DNA of 31,516 nucleotides from Circinella minor (lineage: Eukaryota > Mucoromycota > Mucoromycetes > Mucorales > Lichtheimiaceae). Of this stretch, positions 1-10,607 are shown in pieces (positions within the stretch are counted from its first letter, which is position 1; each line of letters starts with the position of its first letter). A program made the position numbers and the translations under genes. A model generated the notes under the pieces. That model was given only the letters and a program-made list of their open reading frames with translations, was not told where the DNA came from and ran no database searches. The stretch lies in NCBI GenBank assembly GCA_016758965.1, contig JAEPRB010000358.1, positions 1 through 31,516 on the forward strand. The letters run 5' to 3'.

Positions 1-195
1 TTTTTCTATTGATATCTGATATATTTTTTATTTCAAAAAGTATTATACAGCCTTGAATATCGTTGCTACCAGGCGCGAAGCGCCTTTTGGGGGTCAAAGG
101 GGGGGAACCCCCCTTTGCGACGTGACCCGCTAAATGACCCGAAGCGAAGCGAAGGGGCTCATTTATCCGAGCGAAGCAAGGAAGGGTCGCTAGTA
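1..195. repeat. Dispersed GC-richer repeat, left copy
   Basis: This segment is far richer in G and C than its surroundings. It contains the short palindrome GGCGCGAAGCGCC and a run of Gs followed by a run of Cs, which could fold into a hairpin. An inverted copy lies at 31228-31394. The two agree closely except that this copy has about 25 extra bases near 150-175. The repeat ends at TACTAGCGACCC when read on the minus strand. It begins at the window edge, so its true outer boundary is not seen. It could be a terminal repeat of something enclosing the whole window or one of many scattered copies of a short non-autonomous element. Confidence 0.8.
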
Positions 196-637
196 AAACA
201 TTATCTTTCAACTTATTTATTATCTTTTGTTCTATTCTTTTTCTAATTGGCTACGGTATTATCCGCTAAAATATATTACGACAATACCAAGCCAAATAAA
301 ATATAAGTAATAAAAGGAAAATAAAAGAATAAAGGATAATATAAAGATATCCCTTTTTATTTAATAAAATGATCCACTATTTATATATTTTCTAAAGCTA
401 CTCCAGATGTAATTAATATAATAATAATGTTACTGAGATGATAATGATAGTAATAATAATATTACTGCGAATGATAAGGGAATAGTAAAATGCTCATAAT
501 TAATATGAGTCATTGTATAAGAAAGTGCTGTGGTTATAATAAGGAATAAAGAGAGAGCCACAGTAAAAGAAGTATGATCAGTATTAAAAATAACCGATTA
601 ATAATTACAAGATGAAAATTAGTACTAGATATTTTAG
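196..637. other. AT-rich region downstream of the old gypsy element; possible LTR remnant
   Basis: I see no gene here. On the minus strand the pol reading frame of the adjacent gypsy remnant stops at 638-640. A purine-rich stretch (646-659) followed by TGTCA (645-641) looks like a polypurine tract and LTR start. If so, this region is a 3' LTR read toward position 196. No second copy exists in the window to prove it, because the 5' side of that element is missing. Confidence 0.35.
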
Positions 638-1849
638 CTATGACAATATCCTCTCCCTAGAATATTGTACATCCTCGGACAATACAGCAAGATTACTAGC
701 AGCTTCAAGGTGGCGACGTTTAGCAGCACGGACAGCAGTTGGATCATACCACGGATCAACTAATTGGTTAGTTCCCATATGTATAGGACAGAGACGATCA
801 GTATGCACCCAAGAGGAATAAGTATGTCCATTCAAATCTTGAAGTTGGTAGGTGTGATATTCCAAGTTAGCAGCAAGTACCTTGAATGGGCCTTTCCAGT
901 TATACTCCAGACTGAGCTTGTTTTCATGACGCATCAGCACATAGTCATTAACAGAAAAAATTTGAGGTTTAAGTAGAGCATCCTATTTAGCTTTGTCAAG
1001 ATTGGCATTAGCTTTTAACTTCTGTTCAGCAAGAATGCGAGCCTCCCGTAGTAAGCGACGTGCTTCTGAAACCTGGCCTTGAATAATTATAGGTTCATAT
1101 AGTTCTTGTTTAGTAACTTGGATAAATGGTGGTAAAATCTCGCCTGGTAATTTTGGTTCAACACCATAGACCAAAAAATATAGGCTAAAACCATGAGTAT
1201 GGTGCTTACAGACACGACAAGCAAAAACAGCAGGGTTGACAAACTGATCCCAACAATGTATTTGACGATGAGCAAATTTACGGAGCATCTACTTTAATAT
1301 ACCATTGGTACATTCTACCTTACTATTACTATGTGCGTGAAAGCTACTTGTAAGTGAATGGTTAGTTTTAAGACGTCCCAAATAATTGTTCAACACCTTA
1401 GACATAAAATTTGCACCTCTATCAGTCAAAATTTCAGTAGGACATGAGAATGGTAGCACAATTTCTTCATAAATAAAATTCGCAATTACTTCACCAGTAG
1501 CATCAGGAGCCGCGCGAGCGATGGTCCAATTGGTCGTATAGTCTACAGCAACAAGAAGCCAGCGATTACCAGACAAGGTAGTAGGTAGTTCGCCAATAAA
1601 ATCCAGATGCCAATGAGAAAACACAGATGGAATATTCAATGGTTTCATAGGAGCATGGTGTGATTTTCGATTAGCATTGGCAGCAAGTTGACAGTGGGGA
1701 CAAGCAGCTAGCCATTCTTGAATATCAGAATGCATGCCAGGCCACCACCATCGTTTGCACATTAATTCTTGAACAGTGAGTTGACCAGCATGGCTAACAG
1801 ATTTATGGAAGTCTTGAACCAAATCAGCACAGTGGGCAAACAGCACATA
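638..1849 (-). pseudogene. Gypsy integrase and C-terminal region (degenerate)
   Basis: The 1289-1846 segment carries the integrase zinc-binding region (CADLV..H near its start, then CPHCQ) and the catalytic core: LDFIGELP supplies the first Asp, ILTDRGANF the second, and SNSKVECTNGILK the Glu. Segments 983-1288 and 638-940 continue in the same frame with the core end and a GPF-type module (NWKGPFKVLAANLEYHTYQL). Stops at 1289-1291, 983-985 and 1850-1852 interrupt an otherwise continuous frame. In a working element this enzyme would insert the cDNA into the genome. Confidence 0.88.
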
Positions 1850-3640
1850 TCAAACTTCCTGGATGGTATTACCAACTTTTATTAACCGAAAAACTTGATC
1901 AGCACGAACGATGAATTTGTCCTTGTGTTTGGCTAAGAGATCCTTATAGGTAGGTGGCCAGTTTTCTTCAGCAAATGTATAGAATTTAGGCCAGTCGGAT
2001 TCATCGATAGCCTTGACAGCATATAAAAATTCTGGTTCAAGAGATTTGTCAGCAGCAACACAGGTTGGACCATCCCTTCTTAATAAGACATCAGGTATAT
2101 GATTGTCGCGGCCTGGTTTATATTGAATGTCAGGATCATATAGCTCAATTTCAGCAATCCAGCGGGTCAATCTTGGTGTAGGCTTAGTTTTAGAGCGGAA
2201 ATATTTAAGTGGGTGGTGATCAGAGAAAACAGTATAATGGCGACCATTAATAAAGCAGTGCTAGGTCCATAGTGCATGTAAAATAGCCAATAATTCTCGC
2301 TCCTGAGTGGGATAATTCCTTTCTGCAGCTGAGAGTTTCTTGGATTCAAAAGCCAATGGGTGGAGTTGATCATCCTCACCTTTTTGTAATAGTACAGCAC
2401 CAACAGCATAATCACTAGAGTCGGTCTCAATAAAATATGGTGCATGCGGATTAGATGGTACCAAAATGGGAGCAGCAGTCATGCGGTCCTTGAGCTGGTC
2501 AAAAGCCACTTGACAATCTTTTGTCCAAACAATTGCTCTTTTCTTCACTCCAGTTCCTTTTGTTAATTCTGTCAATGGTGCTGCCAACGAAGCAAACCCT
2601 TTAATAAAACGACGGTAATGTGACGCCAACCCAACAAATTGACGAACCTCTTGTACATTCGACGGAACTGGCCAGTCCTGAATTGCTTGTACCTTTTTCT
2701 TAGATGGCAAAATACCATGTGCCGAGACCTGGAAACCAACGAACTCCAATTCAGTTTTAAAAAGATCATACTTTTTTAAATTGGCAACAAGCTTTGCTTT
2801 ATGTAAACGTTCAAGAACACAACGCAAATAACGATAATGATCTTCTTTGGTTTTACTATATATTAAAATACCATCAAGGTACACCATAGCAAACTTATCC
2901 ACATAGTCACCCAACACTGAGTTCATGGTTTTTTGAAACACTGGAGGTGCATTCATTAGACCAAAGGGAAGAACGAGCCACTCAAATGAGCCATAACGCG
3001 TATTAAATAAACTTTTCGGAATGTCTTCTTTTCTGATTCGGATTTGATGATATCCACTTTTTAAATCAATACTGGAGTAATATTTGGCACCATGGAGTTG
3101 TTCGAGACATTCATCGATACGCGGCAGTGGATGCGACATGCGTTTTGTTATTCGATTAATTGCGCGGTAATCAATACATATGCGCATAGTACCATCTTTT
3201 TTTCAAACGAACAATACAAGTGCACCCTATGGTAATAAACTTAGGCGGATCAAACGTAAGTCAAGCAATTCACGAATTTGTTTGCGCAGTTCTGTCAATT
3301 CTAATGGACTCATTTTGTAGGGTGGTCGAGAAATTGGATCGGCATCGCCAGTATTAATGACATGTTCAACATCGCGATCAGGAGGTAACCCAGGCAGGGT
3401 ATCTTGAAACACATCACGAAATTTCTTAACCAAGGCATTATTAGAGCTTTGTACTGGATTATCGGATTGAATATCACCAGGGTGAACATACCACAGAAAC
3501 ACATTATCAATTTCTTTATGGCGTTCTAGACGTTGGACTTGACGATGGGACAACAAATAAGTGAGATCAGGAATATCACGCTTGTGAGTAGGGCGAATAA
3601 TATAATTACGATCATGCACAGTGATGCGCCATGTATCTAA
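1850..3640 (-). pseudogene. Gypsy reverse transcriptase-RNase H (degenerate)
   Basis: RT motifs are clear: RICIDYRAINRIT, SSIDLKSGYHQIRI, FGLMNAPPVFQ and MVYLDGILIYS. The active-site motif reads YLDG where the family has YxDD, so the second catalytic Asp is lost by substitution. RNase H follows (FIETDSSDYAVGAVL, ERNYPTQERELLAI, then YKPGRDNHIPDVLLRRDG). Stops lie at 3227-3229, 3203-3205, 2261-2263 and 1850-1852, all in one frame with no frameshift. The stop at 3203 falls where the family has Arg-Lys-Lys-Asp-Gly, so a CGA to TGA change is the simplest explanation. Confidence 0.9.
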
Positions 3641-4870
3641 ATCCCAGTCAGGAATTGGTTAAACTGCTGTTTTAAGCCAATTGCGCTCAAGGATTAAATC
3701 AAATTTGGTGTCGAGAACATAAGCACCCATCATATGTTTATAACCTTGAGCATCCAATGGGAGTGTAACTTGTTTATTAATAGCCAATATATGTCCACCA
3801 GCAGTTTCGACTTCTCAGTCTGAGACTAATCGAGTGGGTAATCCAATAGTAATCTTGGGAGCAACATAAGATCTAGAAGCACCAGAATCAATCAAAACTT
3901 TAATGGGAGTACCATTACAAGACATCAAATACAGAGGTAATTCAGATTCTTTTATTGATAATAATGAGTTGAAATAATTTTTATCTTTATCTAATGTTTT
4001 TTGTAATTCTTGGGAATCATCATCATGACTATTAGATAAATCGATCAAGGGTTCTTCTGATATGGAAAGTGGATTGACATTGACAGACTTGGCGATATTA
4101 AGAGACGAATTTGGGGATGGCGTGGTGCGTGGCAGAACTCCCTTTAATTCTGACGTGCTTGGTCGTTTCCCTGGTTCCAACGGTATTGCTTGCCTTGACG
4201 ACCACCTTGACGATCATAATTAAAAGAACGATTTGAATTTGTATGACGGGGGGAAGAACAAAAACGAGAAATATGACCCAGGCCACCACAATTGTAACAT
4301 TCCTTGTTATTATCATTGTTACGCTGATTACCTTGCCACTGTTGGTTAGGTCTGCTATGACCAGTTGAGCGCCATTGTTCTGATCTTTGTGAGCGTATGG
4401 TATCCAAGTCCATAGGAGCAACATCATTAGTATGCAAATACTCAGGGACAAGTTGGGGTGGTGGTTGTTTGTGTGACCGAGAATATCCAAATTGTTCACC
4501 TAAGATAGTCTGACTATGTAGTTGAGCTGCTTCAACTGCTAATGCTAAACGCATCGCCTCATCTGTAGTTGAAGGAAAGCGGGTCATAACTTGGAGCCGA
4601 ATGGTTGGAGTTAACCCACATTGAAAACGATCCATAGCTTCTTTATCTATCATAGAAGGAACCGATGACCAAGCTGCTTGAAATTGTGAAACAAAATTTG
4701 CAGCTGTACTAGTTTGAACCAATGCCGCCAATCTATCACGAGCCAATTGTAACCTGTTAGGAGGACTGAAGTTTGCCAAGAAGTATTGCTTGAAAACCTT
4801 CCATTCGTCACACGTTGGTTGTGTATTATCAAGGGTATCATGTTTTCCTTCCCTATAATTTTATTTAATA
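3641..4870 (-). pseudogene. Gypsy gag and protease (degenerate)
   Basis: The gag frame (4144 up to about 4860) contains the capsid-type stretch NRLQLARDRLAALVQTS and a zinc knuckle CYNCGGLGHISRFC of the CX2CX4HX4C class, which binds genomic RNA in related elements. The pol frame opens by 4180 and carries the protease active site LIDSGASRSYV near 3880. TGA at 3815-3817 and TAA at 3659-3661 interrupt the protease C-terminus and the linker to RT. The first part of gag is missing beyond about 4860. An AG splice-acceptor-like site sits exactly at that boundary, and upstream exons belong to the MULE pseudogene. Confidence 0.87.
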
Positions 4871-4924
4871 TATCAAGCAATAAAATGTCTGTTATTATAT
4901 TCGTAATTATATAGATATACATAC

Positions 4925-7236
4925 CAAATCTTCGCTGATTTACGGCCTAACATAGTTTTTGCTTTTTTCTGGCTTTCAAGTTCTTGATGTTCTAATTCAA
5001 TCAATTCCCTTTTCTTGCTGTTACTTTTCTAACTCTTGCCATCACCTCTTTTTGGGAGAGTTTTTGGCTGTTGCAGTCCCTCAAGATCCATAAAAAGATT
5101 ATCATTGATTGCTTTTAAACGTTGTAGCAAGGTTTGACGTTGTTTTTGATGAGTATATTTGTAAAGCAAGGTATTAATACGTGTAAGTTCATCATTAATG
5201 TGGTCTTCAACATTAAATGGAATATAAGATTCTGTTATTGCAAGAACATTATCTGCATTATTTGTATTTGTATTTTCTACACTATTTAATTGAAATATAA
5301 GTATTAATGTCAAATATCCTAAAAGTGTTGTTCTAATTAAACTTACCTTCAAGTGCTGTTCTTTCTGTGTAAAGATGCCAACGTCTAGGAATTAGATTCA
5401 AGGGAATTGCTCCAGTGGCGGGTAGCATATAACAACATGGGATATTGTAATGAGCTTTAATAGCACATCTACAAATATTTGTTTTCAAAATATTTCGGTG
5501 CTTGAGCTCATCACAGATGGCATAGAATGCAAATTTGGATATATTACGCTCCAAATTTATCAAGCGTTCTTTTTGTAATTCAGGAATATATGGATTAACA
5601 GTAAAGTATTCTTTATCATGCTGCTGTTTCCATGCCACATTCTATTATTGGTTCATAGAAAAAATATAAGTAAGATGTATGAGTAGATCGTGTTTAAGTT
5701 TTATACATACTTTCAATCTATAGTGTTCATCAATTTGCTCAAAAACAGAGGATAAATTCCCACTTGATGATTGGATCGACCTTTTTAGATCAGCATGTGC
5801 CTCTTCCACACAGTTTGTACTGTTATTGCCAAAATGGACTATATTTGCAATATCACATCCGACCCATTTTTCACAAAATTCTAGTTTTCTATTTTGTTTT
5901 ATTCGATGTATAAAGGGTCAGTTAATTATTGTAACTAATAAATATATCTTATCATGGTTTACTTTTTTAAATATTTAATGACTTCAGCTAGATTTTTGGC
6001 TTTTTGAGCTACATCATTATATTTGGCCAATGCTTTAGCCTCAAACTTTTCATCTGGAATCACACACATATTTTCAAGTTCGTCATTGTATTGGTCAGTC
6101 ATTAAAAAGTTAACTGCTTTTTCAAGCTCTTGGTAATCATCCTTTACATCAAAAAGTTTTTGCAACTTTGTTCTGAAATTACGACGCAGGTGGACTTTGC
6201 ATAACAATTTTTTCGAGTTAGGAAAAACTTTATCCAAGGCTTTTACCAATGCACCTTCACTATCAGTAACAAAGGTTTCTAGATATGCAGACTGATTTGA
6301 TGGCCAAACAATATTTTGAAGACACTGGATAACCCATTTGTAAGTTTCATTTGTTTCTTGAGAAACCCATCCACCAGCAATACAAAATGTTTTTAAATGT
6401 GGATAACCAATATTACTAGTGCCAACAACATTTACAAAAGGCAAACGGTGCTTATTTGTCTTGTAAGTCGCATCCAAAACAACTGTCTCAGGGAACTTGC
6501 GAGCTAAAGCAATACCTGACTAATGTGCAAAAAAAAGAGAAAGTAAGAACTGCTTTTCCCCTTCTTTTTTTGACTGAAAATCCACTTCGTAGCCCTTCTC
6601 TTCTAATTTTTTGATCAAGTTGAACATTGTATGTTGTGGATCATTGTTAAACACGGTTTGACGCAAGTTTGTCACATCTTTCGGATTAATGATCTTTCCT
6701 TTACTGGCAAGAAATGACAAGATCGAATTATTTGTTGCATGACTTTTGATCATGTTTATAACAATAGCTTCTTCTTCTGTGTTGAGACGACATGCCATGG
6801 AGTATGATGATATTTCTTGTGCACATTTGTGATTATGGTCTCTATTAAAGAATGACACAATACGCCACTGCTGACTATGTACATTCAATGGTCGAAGAAC
6901 CATATTGAATGGGCATCCAAAACGTTGTGAGGTTGCTTCTCAGTGCTTCGTTCCCTCTGAATCCATAGGTTCAAGAACTTCACCATTATCATTGGCAACA
7001 AATCTTTTTGACTTTGAGTTTTTTTGTTCATATTCATGAACGTCGTTATTGACAGGTTTACCATAATGTTTGCAAGCAAGAACCATTTTTCTTTTTTTAC
7101 TTGGGAGGTCGCTTCTGGCGGTGTATAAGGCGATTCCATTTTTTTTACCTCATTCAAAACAGGCATCTCTGGCAGCATTGTAATCATGCCATGTTTCTTG
7201 GAGTTCATTAGGGATTGAGTTAGAAGATTTCGACAT
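4925..7236 (-). pseudogene. MULE / FAR1-like transposase (degenerate, spliced)
   Basis: The likely ATG is 7236-7234. The first exon runs to about 5963 in one frame. It holds a FAR1-type N-terminal region (ETWHDYNAARD..., then FGCPFNMVLRP and FNRDHNHKC), followed by the MULE DDE core (VVLDATYKTN, FVTDSEGALVKAL, CKVHLRRNF). Further exons, bounded by GT-AG signals and joined in phase, are 5711-5888, 5347-5641 and 4925-5281. The third contains a SWIM-like motif, CRCAIKAHYNIPCCY, with Tyr in place of the usual final His. In-frame stops occur at 7150-7152 (TGA), 6940-6942 (TGA), 6520-6522 (TAG) and near 5029-5031 (TAG). The codons around each stop remain family-like, so this is recent nonsense decay. 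It would have catalysed cut-and-paste transposition of a Mutator-like element. Confidence 0.85.
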
Positions 7237-7577
7237 TGGTATAAATGACAGTTTTTTTTAAAAAGAAGATATTTTTTCTGCAAGAGAAGTATTATATAAT
7301 GTATTCATATTTCTCTTTATATATATATATATGACTTATATGTTACAGTAAGGTAGATCGCCATTAATATTGTCCTTATTCATATCATTTTGCTGTTATT
7401 TACTTTCTATATATGCTATCATATACGACATATCTACGTTTTAGTATATAAATTTTCATTTGGTGATAATTAATTAAAAATCGTTTGCATTGATTAAATT
7501 CAACTTTTTATTTATGCAAAGGGGGGGTGCAAGATTTTTTTTTTATGTAGAAGAGGGGGGTGCAAATAGACAAGCCC
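7237..7577. other. AT-rich spacer with two G-tract repeats
   Basis: No gene is visible. The stretch is upstream of the MULE pseudogene and outside the long-TIR element. It holds an AT dinucleotide run (about 7318-7331) and two copies of a G6-7 tract followed by TGCAA (7521-7532 and 7555-7565), separated by a T run. Confidence 0.5.
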
Positions 7578-8017
7578 CTTTTTTTTCATTTTTTTTTAGA
7601 ATTGTCAGAAATCGGCAGGCACGAATCTATTGGATCAACAGACGACATCTACAAACTGTTTATAATATTATAGGAAAATAAAAAGAGAACTTAATTCTGT
7701 ATAACAGATGCTAATGAGAAAAAAAAGACATTGTTAATTAGTAGATTAAAAAATTATAAAAAGCCTTTTTTTTTATTATAAAAGCAATAATATATAACAA
7801 AGACGAACTCATCTCAAGACATCTGTTTAACCATCTTGTTCATTTAACATTTAAAATACATATAAAAAAGTATAGAAAGGTTGGTAAAAAAAGTTTCGGT
7901 GGAATTTAGAGGAAGTTAAGGTTTTTATATAGTCTTTTTTTTATTATGATTACAGTTTTCAACTTATAAAGAATAAACTCGCGTTTTTTACTATTACTTT
8001 TTTGTTTTATTATATAA
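7578..8017 (+). repeat. Long terminal inverted repeat, left
   Basis: This matches the reverse complement of 30700-31140 over its whole length with only scattered substitutions and small homopolymer length changes. The outer end lies in a CC followed by T8 and CATT. The inner end is at TTTTGTTTTATTATAT, after which the two sides diverge. Confidence 0.9.
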
Positions 8018-8453
8018 AAAAACAATAATACCTTGCTATTACTACCACAGAAACTACCACAGAAACTACCACAGAACATCAAACACACAACGTTATTACT
8101 ATCTTTATCCTACATCATCCTGTATATTAGCTATTTTTTTTCATCCAGCTGTTTATTTTATTATTAATATTATTTTTCCTATATGTTATCTAGTCTGTTA
8201 AAACAATTCATATCTACTGTAGCCTATTTTTATATATTATAAATAATAACTTATAGTAATATTATATATAGCTTGATTCACTAAATAATTGTAACAACTA
8301 CCTAATAAATTTGCGGTTATTTTATTGTGCACCAGATATATGACTTTTCATATCAATAGTATAGTAAATAAAAAGGTAAGTTGATGATGTTGTAGTGGTA
8401 AATGATTATTTGTATGCTCGACAAATAAAATAATTAATCGTGTTACTCGTTAT
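8018..8453. other. Spacer of the long-TIR element, left part
   Basis: AT-rich, with no gene. It contains three perfect tandem copies of the 12-mer ACTACCACAGAA at 8041-8076. Its last 30 or so bases resemble the 46-bp minisatellite unit found at 30275-30460, which shows that the CACTA element split one array. Confidence 0.6.
8041..8076 (+). repeat. 12-bp tandem repeat, three copies
   Basis: ACTACCACAGAA occurs three times in a row without mismatch. It is not seen in the right-hand spacer. Confidence 0.9.
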
Positions 8454-8469
8454 CACTGTGCACTATTTC

Positions 8470-8710
8470 ATCCTTGAATTCAAGGAGCAACAGCCAGAAC
8501 AGGTTATTAGGATTTGAAACAGCGACTAAATTTTATTTTTGAAAATTTCAAGGATCAAAGGATTAAATTCAAGGATGAATCCTTTGGAAGCGGCAGGTGA
8601 AATCTTCTCAACCAAATTAAAGGATCAAAGGATTAAATTCAAGGATGGATCATTTGAAAAGCAATAGCTGAAACTTTTTCAATCAAATTAAAGGATTATA
8701 TTCATGGATT
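8470..8710 (+). repeat. CACTA subterminal repeats, left
   Basis: The motif AAGGATCAAAGGAT followed by TAAATTCAAGGATG occurs twice (near 8552-8582 and 8622-8648, spaced about 70 bp). Partial and inverted copies lie near 8468 and 8690. The same motif makes up the right-end array. In characterised CACTA elements such subterminal repeats bind element-encoded proteins; the 286-aa gene just inside is an obvious candidate binder here, by inference only. Confidence 0.8.
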
Positions 8711-8884
8711 AATTCCCTAAATGAACTTTGGCATTATATTTATATATATTTATAAAAAAAAAGCATAAAAAATACAGTATTCAGAAAAACAGTGAGGGGG
8801 TTTTTAAGTAAAAAAAAAAAAGAAATAAAATTAAGGTTGATTTGAAGACAATAATATAAAATTCTAATATTTATTTTCTTCTTG
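8711..8884. other. AT-rich spacer between subterminal repeats and the 286-aa gene
   Basis: Contains A and T runs only. It probably includes the 3' untranslated region of the minus-strand gene that ends at 8885. No other structure seen. Confidence 0.5.
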
Positions 8885-10029
8885 CTAATTGACATAATTC
8901 AACAACCAACATTTTTTCCTCTTTTTCTGTTGGGACTCAACGTCCTTTGCTTGGTGGTATTTTTTTTTAGACAATGCCTTTTTTATACTATGTAAAGTAA
9001 ATATTATTAGACAATAAAATGTGATATAAAAACTCTTTTATGTACTATTATATTTATATACCTTTCAATCAGGTTCCTGTCGTACTGACTATTAGATTCT
9101 TTGTTATTAGATTCACTTCTTCTCCAAACAAGGATATCAAAAAGAATATACATTAAGTCGCGTTGTTTCTATTCATAAAAATACATAAGTGAGAAAAAAA
9201 ATAGAAAAATGAATAAACTTGTACAGCTGTATAATATAATGATACATTAAGACGTTTACCTGCCTTGCATACTGATGTTTGTTTCCCCAGCAGTATGACA
9301 ACAAATATCTTGCTGCCCAACTGTCATGACAACGATTCAAATATATTTTAAGTTGTACACAACTTTCTTGAAATGCTATAATAGCTCGGTCTTGTGTGCT
9401 TGAAATTATCATTGACCAGGGTGTCATAAATGTATATTCTCCTTCTTCAACGATTTGATTCATTATTTTTTGTAGCTGCAGATTCATATTAAATAAAGGC
9501 TGTTCGGCTGCAATTGTATCATGCGAAAAAAAGACACCAGTTATCCAGTTCAAAATAACTTTCATTGATAAATCGATGGCTACCTTTTTGTTATTTTCAT
9601 TTATTCGTACAATCTACCAATAGTACCACGTTGGGTATCCTGTTTTTTTGGCAGAACCAATTGTCATTTTTAACGTTATTTTTCATCATACATTTTTTTT
9701 TTGTAATATTTTTTTTTGATATATTGTTATACCTTTTGACTTATTATTGATAATGTTGTTAAACTGGAGTCTTGACCTTGTTTTACCAATTGTTTAACCT
9801 CTTTAAGAGTTATGTTCACTTCATCTATTTTTTCTTCAAGTTCTTTGTTTTTTCTTTTCAAGTCTTTTATTTCATCTTCTGTACGATATTGACTTTCTTC
9901 GATGGATGTTGTCGTCCTCTGTGTTTGTTGAATAAGTTGATACGTCGCCTTTGACGCTGTCATTTTATTGGAATCAATTGAGGTTAAAGTTTTTTTAGTA
10001 GAATTTGACGCCTGACTTTTGTTAGTCAT
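8885..10029 (-). CDS. Intact four-exon coiled-coil accessory gene of the CACTA element
   Basis: Exons on the minus strand are 10029-9733, 9613-9260, 9168-9062 and 8987-8885. All three introns (119, 91 and 74 nt) have GT-AG ends, and the phases join without a stop to give 286 aa. Residues about 45-85 form a charged heptad-like segment (DEIKDLKRKNKELEEKIDEV) typical of a coiled coil. A globular part follows with several Trp and Cys (MTPWSMIISS, CHDSWAARYLLSYCWG). The tail is strongly basic (KKALSKKKYHQ, QQKKRKKCW) and could serve as a nuclear signal or DNA-binding tail. I do not recognise the family. It is divergent from the Tnp2 transposase gene (292 bp between starts), so a TnpA-like role in binding the element ends is a reasonable inference. 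Its intactness contrasts with the broken transposase. Confidence 0.75.
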
Positions 10030-10321
10030 CGTTAATGAAAAAAAATGTTATGAAGAAAATAGAAAGATGGTTTGTAGTTAAAAAAAGAATCTACACATAT
10101 CCATGTCTTTCGTTTGTATAAATAGAAGAAATAACAGGAAATCTATATTTTGAACCAGTACGTATATATAAAATCCTGTTTAGAAAAAATGAGACTGTAG
10201 GCTGTTTTATGCAAGTGATATGTGAAACTTTTTTTCAAAATATAGTATAATTTTTTTTTTTTTTTTTTGTATTTTGATACACTTTTCTTTGTTATATCTT
10301 AACACAGCCTACGTATAAAAG
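10030..10321. promoter_or_regulatory. Divergent promoter region of the CACTA genes
   Basis: This 292-bp gap separates the starts of the minus-strand 286-aa gene and the plus-strand transposase. It has TATA-like sequences (TATAAATA near 10117, TATATAAAA near 10163), a run of about 20 T (10251-10270) and a diverged inverted pair around AGGCTGT. No ORF is seen. Confidence 0.5.
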
Positions 10322-10548
10322 ATGTCAAGCCTACAAAAAAGGAGTGGAGAGCAAGAAGAAGGAAATGAAGACGATCGTAAAAGAGTACGAGGTGATGATT
10401 TTGATAGTGATTTGTTTAAAAAATGTCCATGGTGTGTACAATTGATTGCAAATAAATGGTACCAGCAACACCTTTTAAATTGTCGATATAATCCAAATTT
10501 ATTTACTATGCTCAATTCCAGCAGCAACCCAACATTTCAAGGCAACCG

Positions 10549-10607
10549 GTAAGAAACGTAGATATCATGCAAATGCATTAATTTAAACTTGAAGACTAAT
10601 GAATCAG
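10549..10607 (+). other. Intron 1 of the Tnp2 gene
   Basis: GTAAGA donor, CTAAT branch-like site 12 nt before the AG, 59 nt long. Removing it keeps an open frame into exon 2. Confidence 0.65.

Larger units (their letters stand above)
630..4870 (-). mobile_element. Degenerate Ty3/gypsy retrotransposon, 5'-truncated
   Basis: Reading on the minus strand, the order is gag with a zinc knuckle, aspartic protease, reverse transcriptase, RNase H, integrase and a C-terminal tail. That is the Ty3/gypsy order. The gag frame and the pol frame overlap at 4144-4180, which implies a -1 shift between them in the ancestor. The N-terminal part of gag and the 5' LTR are missing: recognisable gag begins near 4860, right beside MULE-derived exons. 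All pol pieces stay in one frame and are separated only by stop codons (815-type numbering avoided: 3815, 3659, 3227, 3203, 2261, 1850, 1289 and 983). The element is dead. Confidence 0.9.

Noticed and set aside
1..195. Helitron 3' end, because the repeat ends near CTAGT
   Set aside because: No proper hairpin just before CTAG, no TC start, and no Rep-helicase gene in the window.
7490..7681. 63-aa ORF at the left long TIR
   Set aside because: Made from poly-T and G-tract translation; no coding signature.
9565..9954. Plus-strand ORFs rich in Phe and Leu
   Set aside because: Antisense of the introns and coiled-coil exon of the 286-aa gene.
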